From contig NZ_BAXA01000001.1 of assembly GCF_000698125.1 (NCBI RefSeq), positions 310,001 to 374,000 of the forward strand: DNA of 64,000 bases, in the 5' to 3' direction. The position numbers and the translations under genes were made by a program. The notes under the pieces were generated by a model. The model did no database searches, was not told the origin of the DNA, and saw nothing but the letters and a program-made list of their open reading frames with translations. The stretch is from Geomicrobium sp. JCM 19038 (GTDB taxonomy: Bacteria; Bacillota; Bacilli; Bacillales; Marinococcaceae). Of the stretch, positions 36,467 through 46,036 are shown in pieces (position 1 is the first letter of the stretch; each line of letters starts with the position of its first letter).

Positions 36467-39033
36467 TTATTCGTCATTATCATCGTCTGAATCATCATCT
36501 TCTGGTGGTTCAGGTGTATCGTCTGATTCGTCATCATCACTATCGTTGCCATCACCATCATTACCATCACCGGACTCATTGTCGTCTGTTGGTGGGGATG
36601 GTTCGTCTGGTGAGTCAGAATCGCCATCTTCAGGGGAGGTAGAATCTTCTTCATCGACAAGGTCTTCATCGATTTCCTCTTCCTCTTCTTCCTCTTCCTC
36701 AGGCTCTTCTTCTTCAACGGCTTCGGCTATTTCGACGCTCGTTTGTGCGGTGTCGAGCGGTTGACCGTTGCGAGTCGCGACGACCTCGAAGCTATGGGTG
36801 CTTTCACGAGCGGGATCTGCGAGAATGAATTGTTGATCACTGCTCGATTGAACTTCGCTCATTTGTTCGCCGTTAACGCCGTGACGTACTGTGAAGGTCA
36901 CACCTTCCATTTCTTCTTCAGGGAAGCTCCAGCTTACGATGATTTGATTGTTGTCTTCATCAAAACCTGCTGTTAAGTCTGAGATTGCTGCTTCTACTTC
37001 AGGCTCAGGTGGTGTATCTGGTGTGTTACCACAAATGTAGAGTTCGCCACCTTGCTCACATACTGAATCAGGTCGTGAGAAGTCAGAAACATCCATCCCT
37101 TGGTGAACTTCTTGCATGACAATCCGGAAGATGTGTCGGGCAATTTCATGCTCAGCTCCTGATAGATAACCGTCGTTATTGTTGGCGTAACCAGTCCAGA
37201 TTGACGCGGTATATTCAGGGCTGTATCCCGCAAACCAAATGTCTGGCACACCGCCTTGTGGGATGTTGAGACGGTTACGAGTGTCTGTATCAAAGTTCGA
37301 TGTACCGTTTTACCAGCGAGTGGTAATCCTTGTACGTTTGCTTGATTACCTGTACCTCGTGGATCCGTGAGTACACCTTTAAGCATGTCAGTCATCATAT
37401 ACGCTGTATAATCGTGCATCGCTCGATTCGGCTCTGGTGTTAAGTTGAGTTCACGTTCATCACGAAATACGATTTTTCGGATGCTGTGTGGCTCGTTATA
37501 GACACCGTCATTTCCGAAGGCGGCATATGCACCTGCAATTTTCTCACTTGATGTTTCAAAAGCACCGAGTGCATGCGCTTCGTAATAATTTTCAAAGTTA
37601 AAGCCTAGACGTTCTGCAAACTGGTGGGAATTCTCAACGCCTGCTTCTTGATGTGCTTTGAGCGCTGGGATGTTTAACGACCGCACGAGCGCTTCACGCA
37701 TCGTTACTTCACCACTATAGTTTCCAGAAGCGTTCGTAATCGATTGACCACTAGAATATTCATGGGGTTCATCGACGAGTGTATGACCGGTGCCCCAACC
37801 ATGTTCTTCAATCGCAGGCCCAAAGTCCATAAACGGTTTCACCGTAGAACCTGGATGACCGTTACCACGACTCGCATAGTTGAATCCAGCTTCAATTTCC
37901 TCGCCGTGACGATCGCCTACCATAGCACGAATGCCGCCAGTTTCATTATCTAACAATGTGAAACCAACTTGGAATGACTCGTTGTCTGGATAGGAACTAA
38001 TAAACTCATCAGTCTGAACGACACGCTCTGCAAATTCTTGTGCTTCTGGGTCAATCGTCGTGTAAATGTCAAACCCAGCGGCATAAAGATCACCGATAGA
38101 AAGGCCATCAATTTGTTCAATTTCATCGCGCACGTGGTTCATAAATGAAGTATGACCGATTGTATCATCAGCTGGCGTATGATTAATTTGATCGTGAATG
38201 GACGTGTTACGCGCCTCATCCGCTTCTTCACTTGAAATTAGTTCTTGGTCTTCCATCATGCCGATGATCAAATTTCTACGACTCTCAGCATTTTCTGGGT
38301 TGTCGATTGGATTGTAGTAAGAAGGACGTCTCGGCACTGCAGCAAGTACTGCTGCATCAGCAACGGTTAGCTCACTTAAATCTTCTTTACCGAACCAACG
38401 AATGGAAGCTTCACCAATTCCGTATGCATCAGAGCTAAAATAAATAATGTTTAAATACATTTCAAGAATCTCATCTTTACTGTACTGACGCTCTAATTGA
38501 AAGGCTAACCATTGTTCTTGAAGCTTTCTAGAGATTGTCTTGTCCGCGCTTAAAAATGCATTACGAACAACTTGTTGTGTGATTGTACTTGCACCTTCAG
38601 AACCGAACCCACCAGTAATGTTGGCGACAACAGCTCCTCCGAGACGACGTACATCAATTCCCATGTGATCATAAAAGCGCATGTCCTCAACCGCAACAAA
38701 GGCGTTGCTCACATGTTCTGGAATTTCTTCAATGGAACGATAACTTCGTTTTTCGGCACCGTGTAATCGGCCGAGTTCGTTGTCGTTCACGTCGTATACG
38801 GTGGCCCCTTCAGCAAGCATCAACTCTTCAGGGTCTAACTCTGGTGCGCCACTAATAATGGCAGCCGCAGTTGCACCTCCGGCAATTAGACCAACGCCCA
38901 TTATTACGAATAAGCTAATCAGTATTTTTTTCCATATGGATTTTTTTTGCTTCGGTTTTTTGTTCTTTTGTTGCTTTTTGTTTCCTGATTGTTGTGCACG
39001 ACGTTTTTCTGTTCTCGACGTGTATTCACTCAT
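36467..39033 (-). CDS. ponA: Bifunctional penicillin-binding protein 1 with FN3-like domain and acidic tail, frame break
   Basis: Class A PBP building peptidoglycan. A short basic cytosolic tail and one transmembrane segment lead into a glycosyltransferase domain (EDMRFYDHMGID, GASTITQQVVRN) and a transpeptidase domain (SxxK in GSTVKPF, SLN, then KTG). The frame breaks inside the KTG region; adding one C at 37305-37306 (plus strand) restores GKTGTSNFDTDTRNR and continues PDIWFAGYSPEYTASIW. After this come an FN3-like module (IIVSWSFPEEEMEGVTFTV) and about 90 residues that are mostly Asp, Glu, Ser, Pro and Gly. ATG 39033 has GAGGGAAG upstream. Confidence 0.93.
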
Positions 39034-39091
39034 CGTACTTCCCTCATTTCTCAAAAACCTCAATGAATTTGTCGCTGTTCCCCGAAAAATG

Positions 39092-39686
39092 TTACACGTT
39101 CAGTCGAAATAATTGTTCCACAGCAGGCAAAAAGTCAATAGTAGGTAAAATGCTTGGGTTCACAAAGATTCCAAGAGTTGCAATGTCATCTTTTTTTTAT
39201 TGATTTACGGTCGGTTTCTGCTTTTAGCTTCATAAAATCTTCGGCTTTTAACACATACGTTTCTTTAGAATGCGCAAACCGTAGAATTAAGAAAGCAAGG
39301 CCACCGTGTGCAGTCACTGCATTTAAATGCTCCATCTGATGGTCATGAATATTCTTCAGTGGAAACGATTGTTTTTGGTGGGTTTCTTTTGCTTCAAAAT
39401 CCAAATGATAGCCTTTATAGATCCCATTGTAGTCTGTCGTAGATGCCTGGCGAAAATAAGCTTCAGTAATTTTAGCTCGAGTTCGTTTCGGGTAGTCGAC
39501 AGAGACAATTTGAACAGGAGTGGGTTTTTTATGGATCACCGCTTTTCCGATTTGTAAGTAATGATGGATGGAAGAGTTAAGGTCATCTTCAAGTGTCATG
39601 CCTCGGTTTGCATTCCCATCATCGGTCTTTTTTGATGGGCTCACTTTCTTTTCATACAACTTACCGTTTGGGTAACGAAAAGCCAA
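39092..39686 (-). CDS. recU: Holliday junction resolvase RecU, C-terminal frame break
   Basis: Structure-specific nuclease cutting Holliday junctions; in Bacillus it sits upstream of ponA in one operon, as here. TTG 39686 with GGAAAGGA upstream gives MAFRYPNGKLYEKK, matching the RecU start. Motifs: NRGMTLEDDLN, AVIHKKPTPVQIV, TTDYNGIYKG, DFEAKET, FPLKNIHDHQ. The frame as written stops at 39186 right after a run of eight Ts (39191-39198). With seven, it continues KKDDIATLGIFVNPSILPTIDFLPAVEQLF to a stop at 39092 and regains the normal C-terminus. Confidence 0.92.
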
Positions 39687-39818
39687 TTGAGAACAATCCT
39701 TTCCGTCTAATAAAAATTCAATCATTAATAATAGCATAGATAGAAGCTGTTACAAGGAAAAAGTTTTTAAGACATTCAATTTCATGTTAAAATTTCTATG
39801 AATGACTGAGGTGAAAAC

Positions 39819-40061
39819 ATGAGTGAAAAGTTAATGAACATCGGGTTTGGAAATGTTGTTCCAAGTGATCGCATCATTTCTATTATACAACCTGACTCGG
39901 CACCAACAAAGCGTTTAATTCAACAATTTAGAGAGCGAAAGTTAGTCATTGACGCAACGAACGGACGAAAGACTCGAAGTATGATCTTATTAGATAGTCA
40001 ACATATTGTCTTGTCTGCCGTTCAACCTGAGACGATTTCGCAGCGGTTAACCGAAGATTAA
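39819..40061 (+). CDS. RemA-family DNA-binding regulator (DUF370)
   Basis: 80 residues closely following B. subtilis RemA, which activates biofilm matrix and osmoprotection genes: MNIGFGNVV, DRIISIIQPDSAPTKRLI, LVIDATNGRKTRSMILLDSQHIVLSAVQPETI. The usual remA is beside gmk, a different locus, so this may be a second copy; it is more divergent than typical RemA orthologues as I remember them. GAGGTG precedes ATG, and TGTTAAAAT (39785-39793) is a possible extended -10. Divergent from recU. Confidence 0.85.
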   Translation: MSEKLMNIGFGNVVPSDRIISIIQPDSAPTKRLIQQFRERKLVIDATNGRKTRSMILLDSQHIVLSAVQPETISQRLTED

Positions 40062-40231
40062 TCGCACAATTCTACAACTGCGCGTTCATTTTTGCGTTTT
40101 AAGAGAACTTTTGTAGAACAGAAAGCAGTTTTGTCAGCCTCAAAGGAAATGAGTTTTTAACCTTGAATGTTTGGAGTAAGCATATAGACGAGACGATGTT
40201 TGTCTAACCATTCAAGGGGGTTGATTCTCTT

Positions 40232-40750
40232 ATGAAACTCGCAAAAACACAATACGTTGCTGATCAACTAAATGTGGCACCAAAGACGATCCAAAATTGG
40301 GTTCGTAAGCACGAGGTACCTGTAATTACAAATGACCGAGGTCATTATTTATATGACGTGTTGGCAATTGAGAAGCTAAGACAAGTGAAGGAGCGGCAAC
40401 TACCGGACCGAGAGCCTGTGTTGCAAGAACTTGCCACGATCAAACCATCAGAAGATGAGAAGGCTTCAATCAAAGCATCGACACAAGAAGCAGAAAAGCG
40501 AATGGAAGATATTATTAAACGGTTAGATCATTTAGAGCGAATGATAGAGCAGAAAGCCGATGAAGTTGTGAGTTTTCAGTTGTTAAAGCACCGCACGGAA
40601 TTAGACGATGTTCAACAATCAGTGAAAAGCATCGAAGACCAATTAACAGTCATTGAACATCAACAAGTTGAACAAGCGGAGAAGGAGAAAACGGTACAAC
40701 CTAAATCACTCACTCCAAGAAAACGTCAGAGCATCTTTTCATTTAGCTAA
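40232..40750 (+). CDS. MerR-type HTH coiled-coil protein, RacA-like
   Basis: 172 residues. The N-terminal 50 form a MerR-like winged helix (TQYVADQLNVAPKTIQNWVRKHEVP, then GHYLYDVLAIEKLRQVKE). The middle is coiled coil (about residues 75-155), and the end is basic (SLTPRKRQSIFSFS). This matches RacA, which binds centromere-like repeats and anchors the chromosome to the pole during sporulation. RacA is only one of several such HTH-coil proteins, so the name is tentative. AAGGGGG upstream. Confidence 0.75.
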   Translation: MKLAKTQYVADQLNVAPKTIQNWVRKHEVPVITNDRGHYLYDVLAIEKLRQVKERQLPDREPVLQELATIKPSEDEKASIKASTQEAEKRMEDIIKRLDHLERMIEQKADEVVSFQLLKHRTELDDVQQSVKSIEDQLTVIEHQQVEQAEKEKTVQPKSLTPRKRQSIFSFS

Positions 40751-40785
40751 ATGATCACCAATTAAAAAAGGCACGGTGGTTGTTA

Positions 40786-41151
40786 ATGAGTAAACAAATT
40801 CAAGAGCTGCAAACGACGTTACGAAGTGACATGCAAAAAGCAAAAGACTTTCAGCAACGTCAAGCGAACGGAGAATCATTTGATTTTAAAGAAACGATCG
40901 TTCCGTTCGTAAACGAAGTACAACAGCGCACAGAAGAGTGGAAAGAGCTTGTCCATAAATTTGTTCAAGCTGAACCGATGCAAACGTTAAACGCTACACA
41001 AGTTGAGCACACCTATGAGAATATGTATGTCATTCCAACGGAATCATTCCAAAAAACGATGCGAGAGCAACGGTTTATTGAACGAATACAAGCCGTCTTT
41101 TACGTGCTTGACCTCGTCGAAGAAGAAATGCAGACAGCAAGCGAACGTTAG
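40786..41151 (+). CDS. yppE: YppE-family protein (DUF1798)
   Basis: A 121-residue all-helical soluble protein with an FDFKETIVPFVNEVQQRTEEWK segment typical of the DUF1798/YppE family. In B. subtilis yppE lies close to recU, agreeing with its place here. Function unknown. ATG 40786 is chosen over the leftward extension. A terminator follows at 41210. Confidence 0.75.
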   Translation: MSKQIQELQTTLRSDMQKAKDFQQRQANGESFDFKETIVPFVNEVQQRTEEWKELVHKFVQAEPMQTLNATQVEHTYENMYVIPTESFQKTMREQRFIERIQAVFYVLDLVEEEMQTASER

Positions 41152-41209
41152 TCGAGTTTGAGTGACGTTTTTAATATGTACGTTGTATCTGAGATTCGGA
41201 AACACACTG

Positions 41210-41240
41210 AACGTTAAGTAGATTTACTTAACGTTTTTTT
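41210..41240 (+). terminator. Terminator downstream of yppE
   Basis: AACGTTAAGTA pairs perfectly with TACTTAACGTT around GATT, followed by TTTTTTT. It lies about 60 bases after the yppE stop. The stretch from 41241 to 41380 holds nothing I recognise. Confidence 0.85.
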
Positions 41241-41379
41241 GTATGGCGGCTTTTCAGTCTAAGTGCATGAGGCTAAAAAAACCAACGTGTAACTTTTTCG
41301 TAGTCATCTATTTTTTCTCACTGGAAATGGTAGATTACTTTGGCTGGCAATTTACCATACACGCATCACATTTGAGCGT

Positions 41380-41414
41380 ATAAAAAACCGGTTGCGGATA
41401 CATCCGCAACCGGT
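41380..41414 (-). terminator. Terminator of the ubiB gene
   Basis: ACCGGTTGCGG pairs perfectly with CCGCAACCGGT around ATACAT; the preceding AAAAAA is the T-tail on the minus strand. Confidence 0.88.
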
Positions 41415-41421
41415 CTGCTCT

Positions 41422-43092
41422 TTAAAATCTTCCTGATTTGAGGATCGAATATAAAATGAGCAAAAACATAAAAAATGAAACGACAAAGCTAATTTCTATC
41501 ACAGGTAATTGGACTAAAAAAGAGTTTTGATCGCCAAATGAAGAGCCAATAATGAGCCCAACCATAATAATGCTAAACGCCAAAAGTGTAATACTAAACG
41601 AAATCCGGTTACTAATGCGATCAAGCTTTCTAAAGAACAGATTGATCTTTGGCATGCGTACTTCTAACGACAAGTCATCGTCACCAATCCGATCAACGGC
41701 TCTTTTCACAGAGTCGGGGAGGGCGAGAATCGTCTTCGATTGTTTTTTGGCATCACGATAAAGCTCTTTCGTCCAGCTTTTCGGATTTAATCGCTCACGG
41801 GCAAGCTGCCTACCGTAAGGTTCGGCAATTTCTACGATGCTAAGATTTGGATCAAGTCGCATTAAAATGCTTTCAATCGTTATGACTGCTTTGGCAAGCA
41901 GTGTGTATTCTTTATGAATGCGAATGTTATAACGATGAGACGCTGCAAAGATGTCTCGAATTGCTTCACCAATCTTAATGTCTTCAAACGACTGTTCGTA
42001 GTATTTGTCGAGAAGAAACTCAACTTCTTCGCCAAACTCCTCATGATCGACCGTGTCAGGGACGTCTGCCATCGCATAAATCGTATCGGTCACTTCACGA
42101 ATGTCGCGACGAGTCATCGCGATTACATAACTGATGAACTGATTTCTCATCGTCTTATTCAACCGGCCTACTTGGCCAAAGTCAAACATACAAATGTGTT
42201 CATCTTTCGTAAAGCTAAAGTTGCCAGGGTGAGGATCACTGTGGAACAACCCGTCAATCAATACTTGATGAAGAAAGGCATCAGCAAGTTCACGAGCAAA
42301 TCGATTTCCTTGCTCTTCATCTTCTGGATGCCAATCGTGCAAACTAACCCCGTCAATATATTCCATCGTGATCATTTTGCGAGTGCTGTACTTTTCATAA
42401 ATGCTTGGAATGGAGATCAAGGAGAAATCAGCCATGTTCGCACGCATTTTCTCCGTATTTCGCACTTCGATCGTATAGTCCGCTTCATTTCGAATGGCTT
42501 CCGCAAATTCATCAGCGATTTCTTCGAGGCGATAATACTCTGCCCAGCGAAAACGTTGTGTGAAAAGCTTTGCTAAGTCATGTAGAATGTCTAAATCCTT
42601 CTCAATCGTTTCTTTAATGTTAGGCCTTGCAACTTTTACAGCAACGACCGAGCCATCGAATAATGTCGCACGATGTACTTGACCAATTGATGCGGCTGCA
42701 ATAGGGGTCTCATCAAACGATTGATAGGCTTTATGTAATGGCATGTTTAGTTCTTCTTCAACAATGTTTTTTAGTTCGCTGAATTTAAACGGCGGTACAT
42801 TGTCTTGAAGCTCAACAAGTTCATCGACGATATAGTTCGGAAAGAGGTCTTCTCTCGTACTAATCATCTGACCGAGTTTAATAAACGTGGGACCAAGCTC
42901 TTCGAGAGCGTTTCGAATCCGCTCTCCGATGAGCCGATAGTTAGGGTCGCTAGGATTGGTAGCGAGTCGTTTCGGTAAAGAAAGGACGTGAAATAGACCG
43001 ACTTCTTTAAGGACATAACCGAAACCGTGTCTTGCTAAAACGGTTACGATTTTACGGTAGCGGTTTGCGTGTTTTAAACCGTTGGAAAGCAA
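41422..43092 (-). CDS. ABC1/UbiB/AarF-family atypical kinase
   Basis: 556 residues. The UbiB kinase-like domain has the N-terminal ELGPTFIKLGQMISTREDLFP (family KxGQ motif), the Ala-rich ATP loop AAASIGQVHRA, VAVKVARP, DGLFHSDPHPGNF (catalytic-loop equivalent) and MFDFGQVG (DFG equivalent). Two C-terminal hydrophobic segments anchor it in the membrane. Family members support isoprenoid-quinone synthesis or lipid handling; in a menaquinone-using Bacillus the role is unclear. It appears cotranscribed with the small gene just upstream. Confidence 0.88.
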   Translation of the reverse strand: MLSNGLKHANRYRKIVTVLARHGFGYVLKEVGLFHVLSLPKRLATNPSDPNYRLIGERIRNALEELGPTFIKLGQMISTREDLFPNYIVDELVELQDNVPPFKFSELKNIVEEELNMPLHKAYQSFDETPIAAASIGQVHRATLFDGSVVAVKVARPNIKETIEKDLDILHDLAKLFTQRFRWAEYYRLEEIADEFAEAIRNEADYTIEVRNTEKMRANMADFSLISIPSIYEKYSTRKMITMEYIDGVSLHDWHPEDEEQGNRFARELADAFLHQVLIDGLFHSDPHPGNFSFTKDEHICMFDFGQVGRLNKTMRNQFISYVIAMTRRDIREVTDTIYAMADVPDTVDHEEFGEEVEFLLDKYYEQSFEDIKIGEAIRDIFAASHRYNIRIHKEYTLLAKAVITIESILMRLDPNLSIVEIAEPYGRQLARERLNPKSWTKELYRDAKKQSKTILALPDSVKRAVDRIGDDDLSLEVRMPKINLFFRKLDRISNRISFSITLLAFSIIMVGLIIGSSFGDQNSFLVQLPVIEISFVVSFFMFLLILYSILKSGRF

Positions 43093-43107
43093 TAGTCATC
43101 TTCCTTT

Positions 43108-43437
43108 TTACTCGTTGTCGTCGTTACGATCCTTCATTTGACGCTCTTTGAGCAAGCTTTCCAAATGAGTAAGTTTCTCTTCAACACGTTCTAAGTCATC
43201 ACGTGTAGCAAGACCCATATCATTGAACATGGATTTCATCTTCGTTTTCGATGACTCCGTCCATTCTTGTTCTTTCGTTTCTCCCCGTTTAATTAATTCA
43301 TCTGCAAATTGCTCTGCTTCTTTCGGGGTAATTCTACCACGTGATACGAGGTCATCTAAATACGTTTGTACTTTCTCAGTGCCTGCAACAGCAGCACCTA
43401 GACCTAGAAAAAAACCATTCTTTAACCACTCGTTCAT
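43108..43437 (-). CDS. Small phasin-like helical protein upstream of ubiB
   Basis: 109 residues: a short N-terminal hydrophobic stretch (GFFLGLGAAVAGTEKV), then ITPKEAEQFADELIKRGE and a C-terminal coiled coil (RDDLERVEEKLTHLESLLKE), the pattern of phasin/PhaF-like polyhydroxyalkanoate-granule proteins. ATG 43437 with GGAGG upstream gives MNEWLKNG. Pairing of this family with ubiB genes is familiar to me, but the function is not established. Confidence 0.75.
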   Translation of the reverse strand: MNEWLKNGFFLGLGAAVAGTEKVQTYLDDLVSRGRITPKEAEQFADELIKRGETKEQEWTESSKTKMKSMFNDMGLATRDDLERVEEKLTHLESLLKERQMKDRNDDNE

Positions 43438-43515
43438 CGTAAAAGCCTCCCTCATCATAGCGTTCTAACTATTTATTTTCCCGTTTTGTGACCGTTTTAC
43501 TCTTGTTTCTACAAA

Positions 43516-43707
43516 TTAATTGTTATCTTTAAACGTAGAAATGAGCAAGTAAATAATCGTTGCAAATGAAAACACAGTTAATGAGACGATTAGAAACGTG
43601 CTAGCTTCACTACCTGCATCATCTTCGCCATATGCAGCAAACGACTGCACTGGAATTAAGAATAGAACTAGAAAAGAGAAGAACGCCGTTGATAATTTTG
43701 CTTTCAT
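43516..43707 (-). CDS. Small secreted or membrane protein, 63 residues
   Basis: A well-supported tiny gene: GGAGGAAAT ribosome site eight or so bases before ATG, a clear signal peptide (MKAKLSTAFFSFLVLFLIPVQSFA), a short acidic link (YGEDDAGSEA) and one transmembrane segment (TFLIVSLTVFSFATIIYLLIS) with a short charged cytosolic end. No family recognised. It is transcribed toward the phasin-like gene and ubiB. Confidence 0.65.
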   Translation of the reverse strand: MKAKLSTAFFSFLVLFLIPVQSFAAYGEDDAGSEASTFLIVSLTVFSFATIIYLLISTFKDNN

Positions 43708-43885
43708 GTTTAATTTCCTCCTTCATTCACGGTATTACCTCATTCATTATAGAAGTAAAACGCCCGTTTTTCAACGCAGACCGCCGAAGATTTGCTAGAA
43801 ATCCTTCTGATGAGCAAGTGATCGTGAAATTTTTGCAGAAAAGCTTAAAGGATTAGGAAAGAGTGGCGCATTGTTGAAACACACA

Positions 43886-43894
43886 TGCTATAAT
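43886..43894 (+). promoter_or_regulatory. Extended -10 promoter of ilvA
   Basis: TGCTATAAT with a perfect -10, 52 bases before the ilvA start. I see no T-box specifier leader in the intergenic region. Confidence 0.6.
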
Positions 43895-43946
43895 TGATAC
43901 ATTATCTAGAAAAGCGTTAATTGTTAAATAAAAAGGCGGTTTAGTT

Positions 43947-45215
43947 ATGGCAGAGAATCAACAAATGATGAACAAAGTACAGCTAGAAGACATTATTATT
44001 GCCCATCAGACGTTAAAAGATGTCGTTACCCATACGCCATTGCAACGAGATGAAGTGCTCTCTGAGCGTTATGGTGCGAATATTTACTTAAAGCGAGAAG
44101 ATATGCAAGTCGTTCGATCATTTAAGATTCGCGGCGCTTATAACTTAATGAAGAGCTTATCTGATGAGGAATTGGAAAATGGGGTCGTCTGTGCAAGTGC
44201 AGGGAACCACGCCCAAGGTGTGGCCTACTCTTGCCGCATTATGAAAGTAAAAGGCGCCATCTTCATGCCAACTACGACGCCACGTCAAAAGCAAGACCAA
44301 GTGAAACAATTTGGCAAAGAATTCGTCGATGTTATTATTACTGGCGATACGTTTGACGATGCGTTCAAAGAAGCGAAACGTTATGAAGAGAAGCATGGCA
44401 TGACATTTGTGCACCCTTTTGATAATGAGAAGATTATTGCTGGCCAAGGAACCGTCGGTATGGAAATTTTAAATGACATCGGTGGGCAAATTGATTACGT
44501 ATTTGCCTCAATCGGTGGTGGTGGGTTAATGGCTGGGCTCGGTACGTACGTAAAGTCCATCCAACCACAGGCAAAGCTAATTGGCGTAGAGCCTGAAGGT
44601 GCCCCGTCTATGCAACAAGCACTATTAAGAAAAGAAGTCATCGAACTTGAAGAGATCGATAAGTTCGTAGACGGTGCTGCTGTACAACGCGTTGGTGAAC
44701 AGACGTTTAAAATGTGTGAGCAGTTAATTGATGACATCGTTCTCGTTCCAGAAGGAAAAGTCTGTTCAACCATTCTGGAGCTTTACAATCAGCAAGCAAT
44801 CGTTGCTGAGCCAGCTGGAGCCATGTCAATTTCAGCGTTGGATTTCTATAAAGATGAAATAAAGGGCAAAACAGTCGTATGTGTCGTTAGTGGAGGGAAC
44901 AATGATATTGGTCGTATGGCTGAGATGCGTGAGCGCTCGTTAATTTATGAAGGATTGCAACATTACTTTATCGTGAATTTCCCTCAACGCGCTGGTGCAT
45001 TGCGAGAATTTCTAAATGACGTGTTAGGGCCAGACGATGATATTACACGGTTCGATTACGTAAAGAAGAACAATCGCTCAATCGCACCTGCTCTCGTTGG
45101 CATCGAATTAAAGTCAGCAGCTGATTACCCTGTGCTTATTCAACGAATGAAGGCTGAAGGATTTGATGTTGATGAAATTTCTACGTCAGATAAATTGTTT
45201 AACTTTGTACTATGA
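43947..45215 (+). CDS. ilvA: Threonine ammonia-lyase (threonine deaminase)
   Basis: PLP enzyme turning threonine into 2-oxobutanoate for isoleucine. The PLP lysine is in SFKIRGAYN near residue 60; SAGNHAQGVAY and the glycine loop SIGGGGLMAG are standard. The C-terminus carries one ACT-like regulatory domain (HYFIVNFPQRAGALREFLNDVLG), so feedback control is expected. 422 residues, as in B. subtilis. It overlaps the next gene by four bases (ATGA). Confidence 0.95.
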   Translation: MAENQQMMNKVQLEDIIIAHQTLKDVVTHTPLQRDEVLSERYGANIYLKREDMQVVRSFKIRGAYNLMKSLSDEELENGVVCASAGNHAQGVAYSCRIMKVKGAIFMPTTTPRQKQDQVKQFGKEFVDVIITGDTFDDAFKEAKRYEEKHGMTFVHPFDNEKIIAGQGTVGMEILNDIGGQIDYVFASIGGGGLMAGLGTYVKSIQPQAKLIGVEPEGAPSMQQALLRKEVIELEEIDKFVDGAAVQRVGEQTFKMCEQLIDDIVLVPEGKVCSTILELYNQQAIVAEPAGAMSISALDFYKDEIKGKTVVCVVSGGNNDIGRMAEMRERSLIYEGLQHYFIVNFPQRAGALREFLNDVLGPDDDITRFDYVKKNNRSIAPALVGIELKSAADYPVLIQRMKAEGFDVDEISTSDKLFNFVL

Positions 45216-45970
45216 TTATCCGTAGTCGAAGTGATGAATGGGTACTCTTTAATCAACATGAGCACGGGATGTTCACGGGACAATTGGCTCGGTGTTGGGG
45301 TGACGACATTCGCTTAAAACGCTCCGGCTTTACGGATGTTGTAACGGCTTGTTTTGAACATGACCGAGGTTGGCAAGTGGAAGATCATGTTCCTCGTTTT
45401 AACGAGAGTGAAGCGATGCCGTATGATTTCACATCCTTTCCAGATCCACTGAAGATCCCTCTGTATGAAAAGGGAATTACAGAAGCGGCTCTCATGAATA
45501 AACGTGCGGGTTATTTGATCAGTCAACATTTATCTAGCTTTTATGAAGCGCAAACAGACGATTTAGCAACCAAGTTCAAACAACAAGAAGAAAAAAGAAG
45601 GCGCGAACTATGGCTATCGCTAGACAATCAAGACGATCTTCGGTACGATTTATCCGTACTTCGTCTATTAGATGAGATTTCACTTTATGTTGCACTAAAT
45701 GAGCCAGGTGTGAACAAAGAAGATGAATGGCCGTGGTTTAAACGAGGGTTTTCACAAACATTCTCGTTTTTAGGCGATCAGACGATTGAAGCGAATTGGA
45801 AGGATCATCAGTCTGTCACGCTCCATCCTTTTCCATTTCGCACTACTGTGACCGTTCCTCATAATTATCGAACGGTAAAGAAAACGAATGACAGTCCAGA
45901 TGATTTCTTAAAAGCGTTTCAAACTAGTTCCCTACAAACCTTATGGGTGACGTTTAAACCGGTCACTTAA
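45212..45970 (+). CDS. DUF3891-family protein
   Basis: 252 residues, soluble. It opens with IIRSRSDEWVLFNQHEHGMFTGQLARCWG, and has HDRGW, a histidine-rich pattern suggesting an HD-like metal site, then RAGYLISQH and LSVLRLLDEISLYVALNEPG. This fits the DUF3891 family by my recollection. No function is known. Its start overlaps the ilvA stop. A hairpin (AAGAACC 45987-45993 with GGTTCTT 46011-46017) follows the stop. Confidence 0.78.
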   Translation: MIIRSRSDEWVLFNQHEHGMFTGQLARCWGDDIRLKRSGFTDVVTACFEHDRGWQVEDHVPRFNESEAMPYDFTSFPDPLKIPLYEKGITEAALMNKRAGYLISQHLSSFYEAQTDDLATKFKQQEEKRRRELWLSLDNQDDLRYDLSVLRLLDEISLYVALNEPGVNKEDEWPWFKRGFSQTFSFLGDQTIEANWKDHQSVTLHPFPFRTTVTVPHNYRTVKKTNDSPDDFLKAFQTSSLQTLWVTFKPVT

Positions 45971-46036
45971 TGGGAAATGACGTTTCAAGAACCTCGATCT
46001 TTCGGATTGGGGTTCTTCCTATGTAAGGAGGATTTT

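Noticed and set aside
36546-36764. Ser-rich plus-strand ORF
   Set aside because: It is the antisense shadow of the acidic GAA/GAT-rich tail of PonA and has no ribosome site or family.
41914-42576. 220-codon plus-strand ORF inside the ubiB gene
   Set aside because: Antisense to a strongly conserved kinase-like domain; composition is that of a shadow frame.
43632-43856. Plus-strand ORF of 74 codons before ilvA
   Set aside because: Opposite to the better supported 63-residue gene, no ribosome site, and it runs up to the ilvA promoter.
43708-43946. T-box leader before ilvA
   Set aside because: No T-box core sequence or terminator was found, only an extended -10 promoter.
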